Assembly (NCBI RefSeq): GCF_030052815.1
Contig: NC_079498.1
Span: 96,543,378 to 96,607,377 of the forward strand
DNA length: 64,000 bases
Direction: 5' to 3'
Source: Hevea brasiliensis
Taxonomy: Eukaryota; Streptophyta; Magnoliopsida; Malpighiales; Euphorbiaceae
Shown here: positions 49,678-61,290 of the stretch, piece after piece
How positions within the stretch are numbered: the first letter of the stretch is position 1
Layout: the number at the start of each line of letters is the position of its first letter
The notes under the pieces: generated by a model
Databases searched by the model: none
Told to the model about the DNA's origin: nothing
The model's input: the letters and a program-made list of their open reading frames with translations, nothing else
Made by a program: the position numbers and the translations under genes

Positions 49678-50165
49678 TATTCTTAGATGAGAAAGACGTA
49701 GAAACTTGAACCGAAGCTGAGGTTGGCTTCAACAAAGAGACGTGAAACAGATTATGAATTTGAGAATCAGGAAGCAACTGTAATTTGTAAGTAACCTTGC
49801 CAATTTTGTCAATTATCAGGAATGGCCCAAAATACTTAGGTTGAAGTTTAAGAGTGCCATAATGCTCTGAGGTCTGAGCATAAGGATGAAATTTTATAAA
49901 CACCATTTCTCCGATCTCAAAAGTTCTATCATACCGATGGCGATTGCTTGTTGCATCATTCAGTTAATTGCCTTACTGAGATGGTGCTTAAGAAGAGAAA
50001 TGGTAGCTTTCTTGTTACGATTGTATATATCAACAGCAGCTATATTAGAATCACCGAGGATATGAGGGATAGAAAATGGTGGAGGAACACCATATAGTGG
50101 AATGGTAAGCAGTATTGTACCGGAAATCTGCCAGAGATAACTAGTCCATCCACGTATGGGCTTTC
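49678..50165 (-). pseudogene. Degraded gypsy integrase (minus strand)
   Basis: The minus strand reads, from right to left, LADFRYNTAYHST, then YGVPPPFSIPHILGDS, then MVFIKFHPYAQTS, KYFGPFLIIDKIG and HNLFHVSLLKP. These are the end of the integrase core and the GPY/F module. It breaks at 49678, where the copia element inserted, and continues at 34110-33913. Frameshifts are present, and sequence right of about 50165 is no longer recognisable. Confidence 0.8.
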
Positions 50166-50901
50166 ACCTACTGTCCTCAATTTTGAGGTTAATTTCATAA
50201 CCATTTCTAGACTTCAACTTCAATTTGTTTTATAAAAATACTTCAACTTTAATTTGATACCTTCTAAAGTTTCTTTATTTGGATTCTGTTGAGAGCTCTG
50301 GAAGAATGTTGGTATGGACTATTCATGTTGACATTTCCATGAACCAAAATTTTCTTTCTCCTCTACGTGGCAGTAACTCTCTCTTTCTTCATCATTAATC
50401 TTTTTTTTTAATTGATTTCTCTCTCCTCGTTTTTTTTTCTGTCATCTATCACCTCTTCCTCTTTCCTTTCTCCCACAAAAGAGACAACCAATAAGTAGCA
50501 TTCTTTCATTTAGACACGATAATACATGAAAGTTTGATAAGCATGCTCTACCTATTGGTAAGCAGGCTGTGAGTTAAGCCTAAAGCTTGTTACACATACC
50601 ATCACAGTCATAAAAGGTTCAAGAACTTGTGCATGAGGCTAGAGTTGGAGGGCCGCATGCTATTGTGCGTTATGCAATAATAGAGTTAAAGCTCTTGGCC
50701 CTTAACAAATATTTAAAGGTGTGGATTAAACTCAACCAACTCCCTCAAGTTGATATAGCTTCCCTCACTGTCGTCGTTTATCAGCACTTTGAATCCATAA
50801 CCGTAATTGTTGTACTTGAACTGAACAAGGCGCGGTCGTAAGTAGTCCAATATTAGTCTGGATATATGTTCCACTCGCATTAGTCTATTCCTCATTCTGC
50901 T
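50166..50901. other. Unassigned spacer
   Basis: Mixed-composition DNA including a TC-rich stretch (50360-50480). No gene or known repeat recognised. Confidence 0.4.
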
Positions 50902-51204
50902 ATGGATGCTATCAAAATCAAGACCGAAAATATCAATGGTAAACCTGTGGAAAGTGAGGGTTCATGAGTGAAGATAAAGATCTTGTTCTTTGCCAGAGCT
51001 TGGGACTTAACTGGCTCAACTGAGACGCCACTAGATTGGTAATACAACTAGAGATTGTTTGAATAAGCTTGTTGCTAAGTTCCCCAGTTTGGAAGAAATC
51101 CGTGGGTGCATAGTTCTTGCTCTAAATGAGGAGTATGCAATTGAAGATTCGGTTGTCAAAGAAAAAGATAAGCTAGCAATTATACCCCAATTAGTGGTGG
51201 CTAA
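50902..51204 (+). pseudogene. CNX7: Molybdopterin synthase sulfur-carrier subunit, broken copy
   Basis: A frame from ATG 50902 reads KPVESEGS, then a TGA, then VKIKILFFARAWDLTGSTE, then stops in a short damaged stretch, then DCLNKLVAKFPSLEEIRG and LALNEEYAIEDSVV. This is the MoaD/CNX7 (MOCS2A) family, the small subunit of molybdopterin synthase whose C-terminal Gly-Gly carries the sulfur for molybdenum-cofactor synthesis. The ending PPISGG plus stop is still encoded at 51185-51204, but one base is missing in a C run, so it is out of frame. No introns are visible in the matching part, so it could be a processed copy; that depends on the parent gene's structure. Confidence 0.75.
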
Positions 51205-51890
51205 TTATTCTTGCAAGTTTCTTGAAGCTTGGAAGAGGCAAATGGTTCAAGCAAAGATGTGGATTTCAGTACACATTCCTTTACTGTAAGTTCTTGTGCT
51301 CTTCGATAGTTGCAACAAAGTATAGAAGGATGTGCAAAAAAAAGGACCAATCTCCCATTTACCTCTGTGTTTTGCTATACCTTAAAGGATTCATTTGGAA
51401 ATATGCAATCCCTTTACCAAATCATAACCTGTAAATCCTAAATAATTATACAATGGGTGTTTGCCCATGTGTAAAATTCACTTTTAGTCCTTCCTTTATT
51501 TTACCCAAAAAAAAAACTTCATGTTAAGTTGTTTAATGTCCTTCTTGACATGGTTGATTCTGTTCTTCTCTGAATTGATCTTCAACAGGGCGGGGATGTG
51601 TGATTTAGTTCAGGGCATATTCCCACTTGCACATGCAAAGGATGAAAACTGAAAATGGTCAATCATGGAGTTTGTTTCTTGATCATTTAAAAGATGATCT
51701 GCACATGCATAACAGTCCTATCTGAACCTTTAAGAGCAACAAACATAAGTTATGTAATGTTCTATAAACTATATTTAATTACACCATATGCTAATTATAA
51801 TTTTTACTTAATTATATGTTTTGATGGTTCTGTTTTTCTTTTATGATTTTGATTCGTGCTGTGTTTTGCATTTTGGACGCATTTAGGGTT
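51205..51890. other. Unassigned spacer (possibly 3'UTR of the CNX7 copy)
   Basis: AT-rich DNA with no recognisable coding sequence. The first 200 bp may be the 3' untranslated part of the CNX7 copy. Confidence 0.35.
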
Positions 51891-52039
51891 TGATTGGAGC
51901 ATTTCACACTTTCTTCCCTAATTTAGAACATAGTTTCGTATTAGGCATTTTTATTGGAACAGGTGCTTAGCTCCTCTGAAGCCCTTAGTTTGAGAGAGGC
52001 ACTTTCATGGGTCCTTGATCATGGGTCTAGCCAAGTTGA

Positions 52040-53448
52040 TGTTGACCCCGTGTAGCTCAAAATGAGCATTGATTTTGATGATAACAAAACTCAAAACAGA
52101 ATCTATCTAACCCAGCTTTAAAGTGATGTGTAGATTCCTTCTCTTATTCATAAAGAATTTTTGAAGTTGCATCTAAGGAGGAAGAATACTCAAAGGCATC
52201 TCAAGACAAATCTAAAATGAGAAAAGAACAAGATTATAAAAGCCAAGACTCAAAGTAAAGGTATGAAAGTCATAGAGTTAGAGATTGAGTCTTAGGTCTT
52301 ATGTGAAAAGAATAGATGAGAATTTAGTCGAATGGAGCTCAAAAATGAAACTTTATTTTCTAATTACTTTTTCTCATCATGACCTTGGATACTGCTATTG
52401 GAACTTATTTTTCTTTTAAGGTCTAAATCTTTGTTTTTAAATATTACAAGTTGAGACATGTAGCTGTTGACTTAGTTTGCTAACTGCTTTGCTAAAATAT
52501 TAGTTTGCTAATATGTTTGCTAAAATATTAGTTTACTAACCAGTTTACTATTGTGCCAAAATTTCATTAGTTTGCTAAATGATCAAAGCTGCTCAACTTC
52601 ACACAAAAGGATAAAATAACGGCCATTTTGTCTTGAGCAGTGTGTATAACGTTCCAAAAAGGTTTCAAACAGTCTAAAATGATTTGGGACTATAAATACA
52701 CCTTTACTTCATTTTACACTTGATGAAAGCTTACATTTGAACTCCAACCTTGATTTTCATTTATTACTTTCATTCAAGAGTTTTAAAGTCTTTGAGCTAC
52801 CATTGGCAAATCAACTCATCTCTTCTTTATAGTTTGATTTGTATTGAGTAAGAGTGAGTGTTAAAACATTAAGTTGCATTTAAGAGAGGTTGTACAAGCA
52901 TTTATTGAAGCTTGAGAGAGAGTAAGTGCTTGTGATAGCACTTGTCAAAGGTTCAAGCTGCCTTGGTAAAAGCTTGGTGTTGAAAAAGTGTAAAGGGCTT
53001 TTGGTCTCTTGCCTTTAAAAGAGCAAATTGTGGAGAGAAGACTCAAAGAGGGTTCTTTGAAAGAGTGGATGTAGGCTAGTTAAGCTGAACCACTATAAAA
53101 ATCATTGTGTTTGATCTCTCTAATCTTAACCTTTTTACTTTTGTGCAATTTAATTTTAATACATGACCTTGAATGTTGATTGAATATATTGAGTTGATAT
53201 ATTTGAGGATTTATGAGTATGATGAGAAATTAGTTGAAAATCTTGTGATGCATGTTTTGGTAGCTATAAATATTGATTAAAGCTTGACTTGCAACTTAGG
53301 GACATTTTATTGAAATACATATCACTGTCATTATATATTAAAAAGTACCTAGTTGAACAAAGCCACAATTTTTTATTAGGCTACAAGCAAGGGCCGAAAA
53401 ATTGTTAAAGTCCAATTCACCCCCCTCTTAGACTATTTTGGGATAACA
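52040..53448 (+). repeat. 5' LTR of the SIRE element
   Basis: TG...CA ends. The core promoter TATAAATA is at 52691-52698, and TTAGTTTGCTAA-type repeats lie at about 52475-52560. Confidence 0.95.
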
Positions 53449-53451
53449 AAT

Positions 53452-53463
53452 TGGTATCAGAGC
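53452..53463 (+). other. Primer-binding site of the SIRE element
   Basis: TGGTATCAGAGC, exact match to the 3' end of initiator-Met tRNA, three bases after the 5' LTR. Confidence 0.95.
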
Positions 53464-53507
53464 TTGTCTCTCTTGCTTAGGGTATTACAACCTTAGAGTG
53501 ATCCATA

Positions 53508-55283
53508 ATGGCTGGTTCATCTAGCAATACTGCCGGTATACCTGCACCACTAGCTGAAGGCTACTCAATCACTAGACCACCACTCTTCAATGGCACTAAT
53601 TATTCATTTTGGAAAGTAAGAATGAGAAATTTCATACAATCTGTAGATATTGATGCATGGAGAATTATTAAAAATGATCCACATGTTCCTCAAAAGAATG
53701 GTCCAGGAACCACAAAAGTTCCAAAACATAAAGATGAATATGATGACAATGATTGGAAGAAAATTTCTATAAATGCTAAAGCTATTAATATTTTGCATTG
53801 CTCACTTGACCTTAATGAATACAATCGTGTTTCAGGATGTCAATCTGCTAAGGAAATTTGGGATAAGCTTGAAGTCACTTATGAAGAAACTGATGTCGTC
53901 AAAGAGTCCAAAGCAAACCTTCTTATTCGAGATTATGAGCTATTTGAAATGAAGCCAGGAGAATCAATTGCGGATATGAGTACAAGGTTTACCGATCTTG
54001 TAAATCTTCTCAAAGCACTTGGTAAAAAATTTGAGGAAGCTGAACTTGTGAAGAAAATTCTTAGATCACTTCCAAAATCTTGGGAAGCAAAGACAACAGT
54101 TATCCAAGATACCAAGGATTTCAAAACATTCACTTATGATGAACTCATTGAATCTCTCATTGCACATGAGATGGTATATAAGAAAGATGAAGTTGAAAAT
54201 GAGCAAAAGAAGAAGAAAAGCATTGCTCTCAAGTCAAACAACGATGAAGATAAAAGGAAAGGAGTTGCATTCAAAGTTGACTCAAGTGATAACTCAAGTG
54301 CTTCAAGTGATGATGATGATGAAATGGCTATGCTTGCAAGAAAATTCAAAAGAGCTTTCAAGAAGGGAGGAAGCAAATACAAGAAATTCTTGAAAAAGTA
54401 TACTCCCAAGGATAAACATTTCAGGGATTCAAAAGAAGAAATTGTATGTTATGAGTGTCACAAACCTGGACATATCAAGCCCAAATGTCCATTACTCAAA
54501 AAGAAGAAAGGAAAAGAAGATAGGAGCAAGAAAGCTATGAAAGTAGTATGGAGCAACAGTGAAGAATCTTCAAATGATGAATCAAGTGACAAAGAGACTG
54601 CTCTTCTTTGTATGATGGCACTTGAAGAGAAAGTCGAGAGTTCACAAAAGGAAGAAGAAAGTGACAATGAGGTAAACTCTTATGAATCTCCTAATGTAGA
54701 AGAACTTGAGCTTGCATTTGCTAAAGTATATGATGAGTATAGAAATTACAAGAGAAAGTGCACTAAAATGAATTTAGAGATTGAATCATTGAGATCACAA
54801 AATATTGCTATGTCCAATGTGTATAAAGAAAATGAATTTTACAAAGGACAAATTGCCTTGTTTAAAAAACTAGATTTAGAGTTGAAAATCTCAAAAGATA
54901 CTTGTGAAATGCTCATTGAGAAAAATAAAGTTCTTGAAGCTAAAGTAGAGTCTTTGACAAATGATTTGACAAAATTTACAAAATGAAAAGAAACTCTAGA
55001 TGTACTTCTTGGAAATCAAAGAATTTCAAATGAAAAGTATGGAATTGGTTTTGATGGTTTCATGAACTATGGTAAATATAAGAATCATTTCATTAAAGCA
55101 TCTACATCTTCCTTGCCTAATGTTACATGTTATTATTGCAATAAAAGAGGTCATATGATTAGTTCTTGTGCACTTAGGAAAGGTCGTCTTAAGGTAAAGA
55201 AGGTATGGGTACCAAAGGGAACCTTACCTAAGGTCACTAACCCCCAAGGACCCAAAGTTGCCTGGGTACCTAAAGTTCAATGA
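53508..55283 (+). pseudogene. SIRE gag, one in-frame stop
   Basis: Starts 45 bp after the primer site. The N-terminal block FNGTNYSFWKVRMRNFIQS is typical of copia gag, followed by the UBN2-like body. A zinc knuckle C-x2-C-x4-H-x4-C is at 54447-54488, then an acidic and coiled-coil region. A TGA at 54984-54986 interrupts the frame after 492 residues. The same frame continues past it and holds a second zinc knuckle at 55128-55169 (CYYCNKRGHMISSC), ending at the TGA of 55281-55283. The two-knuckle layout fits this lineage. Confidence 0.9.
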
Positions 55284-58200
55284 TTAAATTTCAGGTATGT
55301 TTCAAAGGGATGAAGGAAAGTGAAAAATGGTATATAGATAGTGGTTGTTCAAAGCACATGACTGGTGAAAAGGACAAGTTTTCAAAAATCACAATGAAAG
55401 ATGGAGGATATGTAAAATTTGGAGATAAAGGAAAAGGAAAAATAATTGGAAATGGCACAATTGGAACCAAACCTTGTATTGAAGATGTGTCGCTTGTTGA
55501 AGGTTTGAAATACAACTTGCTAAGTGTAAGCCAACTTTGTGATAAAGGTTTTGAGGTAAAGTTTACTTCTTCTCTACGTACTATCAATAACTTAGAAAAA
55601 GACACGTTGTTCATTGCCAATAGATCTAATAATGTTTACTTGCTTGATATGAATAATTTTGAAACTAATCATGGTACATGTCTAGTATCTTTTGATAATT
55701 CTAGTTATTGGTGGCATAGAAGACTAGGTCATGCAAGCATGCATACACTCTCAAAATTGTCTAAGAAAGAACTTGTTAATGGTCTTCCTAAGATTAATTA
55801 TGAAAGTGAATTTCAATGTAGAGCATGTGCACTAGAGAAACATACTAGAGCATCTTTTAAATCTAAAAATATTATGTCTACCACTAGGCCATTAGAATTG
55901 CTTCATCTTGATTTATTTGGACCCGTAACTCCTACTAGTCTTGGTGGGAAGTCATATGCTTTAGTTATTGTTGATGACTATTCAAGATATACATGGACAT
56001 TCTTCCTTGCTCACAAGGATGAGACTTTTGAAAAATTTACCTCTTTTAGTAAAACGGTTCAAAATAAAAAAGGATTTTGCATCACATCTATAAGAAGTGA
56101 CTATGGAGCTGAATTTAAAAATCATTTATTTGAGAAATATTGTGATAAATATGGAATCAACCATAATTTTTCAGCTCCTAGAACACCACAACAAAATGGG
56201 GTAGTAGAAAGGAAAAATAGAACTTTGCAAGAAATGACTAGAACTATGTTGAGTGAAAATAATTTGCCAAAGTACTTTTGGGCTGAAGCTGTTAATACAT
56301 CTTGCTATGTGTTGAATAGAGTTTTAATTAGACCAATTTTGAAAAAGACCCCCTATGAGCTATGGAAAGGAAGAAAACTAAATATCTCATATTTCAAAGC
56401 ATTTAGTTGGTGCTATATTTTAAATAACAAGAAGGATAACTTGAAGAAATTTGATGCTAAATCCGATGAAGGAATCTTTCTTGGGTATTCAACAAAGAGT
56501 AAAGCCTATAGAGTGTTCAATAGAAGAACTTTAGTCATTGAGGAAACTATTCATGTTTTGTTTGATGAGACTAACCCTTCTATCAGAAGGAAAATATTTG
56601 TGATGATAATAATGAGCAGGTGTTTGGAAAAGAAAATATAACATCAAGTCAAGAAACGGAACAAATTGATGACAAAGATGAAGAAACTCAAGGAGATATT
56701 ACAATAGATGCCCATAATGCCAATGATGATCAAATCAATGAAGAAATGCCAAATTTGGGAGAATTACAAGTAATTGAGCTCCAACATGAAGATTTACCTA
56801 AAGAATGGAGATTCCATAGAAATCATCCCCAAGAAGACATTATTGATTATCCATCTCAGAGGATGATGACTAGAGCACAATTGAGAAAATATTTTGGTAA
56901 TGTTGCTTTTGTTTCACAAATTGAACCTAAATGTTTTGAAGATGCTCAAAATGATGAAAGTTGGATTCTTGCCATGCAAGAAGAATTAAATCAATTTGAG
57001 AGAAATAAAGTTTGGAATTTAGTGCCTAAACCAAAAGATCATTCAATTATTGGTACTAAATGGGTTTTTAGAAACAAAATGGATGAAAAAGGCAATGTTG
57101 TTAGAAACAAAGCTAGACTAGTGGCTCAAGGCTACAACCAAGAGGAAGGGATTGATTTTGATGAAACCTTTGCTCCGGTTGCTAGAATTGAAGCTATTAG
57201 AATGTTGTGTGCCTTTGCATGTTACAAGGATTTTATGCTTTACCAAATGGATGTCAAGAGTGCATTTTTAAATGGTTATATTGATGAGAAAGTGTATGTT
57301 GCACAACCTCCAGGCTTTGAAAATTATGAGCATCCAAATCATGTTTATAAACTTACTAAAGCTTTATATGGTTTAAAACAAGCTCCTAGAGCATGGTATG
57401 AAAGGCTTAGTAAATTTCTTTTACAAAATGATTTCCAAAGAGGCAAAGTGGACACAACATTTTTTGTTAAGAAGCATCATAATGATTTGCTCATTGTGCA
57501 AATTTATGTTGATGATATAATTTTTGGTGCTACTAACGAATCTCTTTGCAAGAAATTTTCTAAGATTACGCAAAATGAATTTGAAATGAGCATGATGGGT
57601 GAGCTCACATTCTTTCTTGGACTTCAAATTAAGCAAATGAAAGATAGCATCTTCATAAATCAATCAAAGTACATCAAGGATATGCTAAAGAAATTTAAAA
57701 TGGAAGATTTGAAGAGCATGGGCACTCCTATGAGTTCAACAATTAAATTGGACAATGATGAAAAAGGTAAAGAAGTGGATACCAAGCTTTATAGAGGTAT
57801 GATTGGCTCTCTTTTGTACCTTACTGCATCTAGACCAGACATACACTTTAGTGTTTGCTTGTGTGCAAGATTTCAATCGTGTCTAAAAGAATCCCATCTA
57901 AGTGCAGTTAAAAGGATCTTTAGATATCTCATTGGCATATACTCAATTGGTTTATGGTATCCTAAATGTGAATCATTTAATCTTGTTGGTTATAGTGATT
58001 TCGATTTTGCTGGAAGTAGATTGGATAGAAAAAGTACTTCAGGTACTTGTCAATTTCTTGGTCTTGCACTAGTTTCTTGGCACAGTAAGAAACAAATTTC
58101 AGTAGCTTTATCTACAGCTGAGGCAGAATATATAGGTGCTGGTAGTTGTGTTGCTCAAATTTTATGGATAAAACAACAATTGGAAGATTTTGGTTTAAAA

Positions 58201-58452
58201 TATAATCTTGTTCCAATTAGGTGTGACAACACAAGTGCCATAAACTTGATCAAAAATCCAGTCCAACATTCAAGAACAAAACATATTGAGATCAGACATC
58301 ATTTTATTAGAGATCATGTTCAAAATGGAAATATCAAAATAGAATTTGTTGCCTCTGAAAATCAACTTGTTGATATTTTTATAAAGTCACTTAATGAGGA
58401 AACCTTTTGTAAAATTAGAAGGGAAATTGGTATGTGTGAACCACTTGCTTGA
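55280..58452 (+). pseudogene. SIRE pol: protease, integrase, RT, RNase H, one frameshift
   Basis: Overlaps the gag stop as ATGA. The protease has the intact triad WYIDSGCSKHMTG (55337-55345 for DSG). The integrase has HRRLGH...CRAC, then HLDLFGP, SDYGAEF and PQQNGVVERKN. The first frame ends at 56641. A shift at about 56590-56620 leads into 56620-58452, with [31 protein letters not shown], the active site YVDD (57505-57516), YLTASRPDI and an RNase H with STAEAEY, ending CEPLA. All catalytic residues seen are intact; the single frameshift is the main lesion. Confidence 0.95.
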
Positions 58453-59009
58453 AATTTAAGTCATAGTAATTTAATATATCTGCATATTATCCAATGTGTG
58501 AGTGATTTGCTATGATATAAGTTTGCTGAGAAAACTCTAAAGAACATTAGCTAACTTATTTGTGTACTTGAGAAATTAGTTTACTAAGTTGTATGCTAAT
58601 GTTGCGTGACTAAAATTAGTTTGCTATATCGTGTACTGTTCAAATTTCAAATCTTACCTATTCACATTTGGTATCACATTCTTAGTGCTGTGTCAGACAT
58701 GTAGAAATATATATATGTGCATATAAAGATAGATAGACATATTTGAAATTAAAAAAAAAGGGAAAATAAGTTCAGATAAAGTACACTGGAATAGAAAAGC
58801 GCGGGACTCAAGAGAACTTAAATCCTCTGCCACACGAAACCGTCATCCTCTCTCTCCTCTGCATTGGTTTACGACATTACACCTCCAAAAATTTTCTTTC
58901 CGGCAAAACAAACCCATTCTAATCTAACCGCTCATCTCTCTTCTCTTCTTCACTCATCACTTACCGAAAGCCATTTTAGATTTCATCACATTTTTTTTAT
59001 TTCCCATCG
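58453..59009 (+). other. Spacer between SIRE pol and the third ORF
   Basis: Non-coding. Contains further TTAGTTTGCTA-type motifs at 58590-58625 and a pyrimidine-rich stretch (58840-58960) that may be a splice-acceptor region or leader for the third ORF. Confidence 0.4.
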
Positions 59010-60790
59010 ATGCTCGCACCAAATGCAAAACCCCTGCTGCTGCTGCTGGTTCGTCGTCTTCCTCGGCCTCTGACGATATCCCTGTCACCACATTACAAAA
59101 GAAATTGAAGGGAAAGAAGAACTCACCTAAATCGAAATCAACTAGTGCATCTTTCGACCCATCCAAGGTTGTCGAACCCACTGTATCAGCACCAGAAAAG
59201 AAAAAAGGGAAGAAAAATATGAGGGATTGACACCCAACGCAAAAAGGGCGTTGCCCATTCTTCGGGTTCAGTGGATAAGGCGCTGCTTGATTGTAAATTT
59301 ATCAAATGGGAGTACTTTGGTCAGGTAAATTTTCAATTCAAAGAACTTTTTGAGTTTCAAGAATGGATGTCTGTTTGTGAGTGCACCAATGCGTATTACC
59401 CTAGACTTGTTCAACATTTTTATAGAACCTTAAGAACAGTTGATGATGAGGACAAATTTGAAGTTGTTTTGAATTATAGTGTGTATGTTGTTTCTGTTGA
59501 GATGATTGCTACGGCTTTGAACTTGCCTAATGATGGAAATAAAATCTCCACTCATAGAGATGTTGCTAGTGTTCCAGGCTTTAATTTGGCTGAGTTTGAA
59601 AATGAAGTGTTCCCTGCCAACACTGCCACAAATGAAAAGTCCACTAGCACAAAAGCTTTTCAACATATTAAAATCATTCACAGTATGGTGAACTACATTT
59701 TCTGTCCTAAGTCTGGCAGTTATGATTATTTGAGCTACCTAGACATGTGTATCATGTGGCATATTGTTAACAAAGTAAGGATGAATCTGGCTTATTTGAT
59801 TTTTAAGAACATGTGCAAAGCTTATGGGATTGGAAAATTGCCTTATGCACATCTTTTGACTGCTGTGTTTAAAGAGCTGAATGTAAATGTCTCTAAGGAA
59901 AGTTCTAAGACTGATTTGATTGTGCTTAGAGAAATTCACTCTGACACTGATGGAAGAAAGAAAAGGTTTGAAAAAGGTGGTTCTTCCTCAGCTAAGGTTG
60001 GTTCAGATTCTACAAATGAGTTTATGAGTGAGCTTCAAGGGTTCAAAGCTGCTATTAATGATCAATTTAGTTCAACCCATCAGTCCATTGAACTTCTGAG
60101 AAAATTTATGGATGTGGTTGACTACAAAGTGAGTCACTTGCTTACTCAAAATGAGGAATTAAAGAAGCTAATTGTGGATCTTCAGCAGGCCAAGGAAACT
60201 GGTTTCCCAACTAAAGTTGAGGCTACTACTCAAGTCTCTGCTCACAGTACTGATAAGGGTGAAAGTAATAAGGTTGGTGAGTCTCCAGCTGCTGTGGCAC
60301 ATGAAAGTGACCAAGTAGTTGAATCTGAACTTGAACCTGCAGTTGAAGCTCCTGTTGAACATGCTAGTGAACAGGTCATTGAACCTGAAGTTGGTCCTGC
60401 AACTGATGTCCCTATTGACCATGATAGTGAAAAGATTGTAGAACCAGAAAGTGAACCACCTGTTGAACCTCCAATTGCACCACTGCTTGAACCTGCAGTT
60501 GCCCCTACGCAGCAGCAGGAAGCCTCTCTAAAGGATCACCAAGCAAGTACTCCATCTCAACTCTCTGCAGCTGCTGCCCTTGCAGCCAAGAAAGGTAGAA
60601 AAAGGTCTAAGTCGACTGTGTCAAATCCATACTAATCCCTAGCTGCTGCTCTTCAACCACCATCTGATGAAGATGAGGCACGGAGGCATGACCAATTGGC
60701 TGACCAAGGTTCTCAGCCACAAGCTGCTAAACCCACCAGGAAGAAGATGGTGCCTTCCAAAGCCACTCGCAAGAGCAAAAGGCTTAAATG
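59010..60790 (+). pseudogene. SIRE third ORF (post-pol, envelope-like position)
   Basis: A short Ser/Lys-rich start (TPAAAAGSSSSSASDD, near 59025) is in one frame and stops at 59229. The body lies in the next frame, open from 59223 to 60635: a globular part (DCKFIKWEYFGQVNF, FEFQEWMSVCECTNAYYPRL), a helix/coiled-coil (HLLTQNEELKKLIVDLQQA), then degenerate repeats such as PVEHASEQVIEPEVG and a Lys-rich end. A stop at 60633-60635 cuts off the basic tail, still readable to about 60790 (PSKATRKSKRLK). No clear signal peptide or membrane segment is visible, so I would not call it an envelope protein. The body resembles the 'putative plant transposon protein' family. Confidence 0.75.
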
Positions 60791-60959
60791 ATTAGCATCT
60801 CATCTGGATTTTTTTTGTTTCGTATTTGCATTTTTAGTTTACTAGCCTGTTTGCTACTATTGGTTTTTAGTTTGCTACTGTTTCCCTTACTGCATTTAAA
60901 TTTGGGCTAACATGATTCTTTTTGAGTTATTTTCTCCTGTTTCCTTTTTGATTGATGAC

Positions 60960-61290
60960 AAAAAGGGGGAGAATAGGATGGATATGGATATGTGTTTATA
61001 CTTGTGTTGATGGATATGTGTTTATACTTTATACTTATGACAAATGGAAGTATGTTTATATGCATATTTTTTTTTTTGAGAATATTGTGAATATTTTGTG
61101 AACATGTCTTACAGCATAAACTCAGGGGGAGCTTTTATACAGCAAATAAATTTATTATATGCATACATTTAGGGGGAGCATTTTCGGCATACTATGTTGC
61201 ATGGATTCACATATTCACATAAACTTTCACACACTTTTATTTTTTATTATTGATTCAATTGAGTTTTGTCATCATCAAAAAGGGAGAGAT
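60960..61290 (+). other. Four purine tracts before the SIRE 3' LTR
   Basis: AAAAAGGGGGAGA (60960-60972), AGGGGGAG (61124-61131), AGGGGGAG (61171-61178) and AAAAAGGGAGAGAT (61277-61290, next to the LTR). The last is the likely plus-strand primer. The other tracts are conserved in the truncated copy at 7032-11958. Confidence 0.8.

Noticed and set aside
50629..50841. 70-residue open frame upstream of the CNX7 copy
   Set aside because: No recognisable family, and its bases are not in frame with the CNX7-like sequence.
53452..53463. tRNA-like sequence TGGTATCAGAGC
   Set aside because: It is only the primer-binding site; no tRNA fold surrounds it.
58864..59073. Ser/His-rich open frame before the SIRE third ORF
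   Set aside because: Pyrimidine-rich leader DNA translated by chance; the third-ORF start is in another frame.
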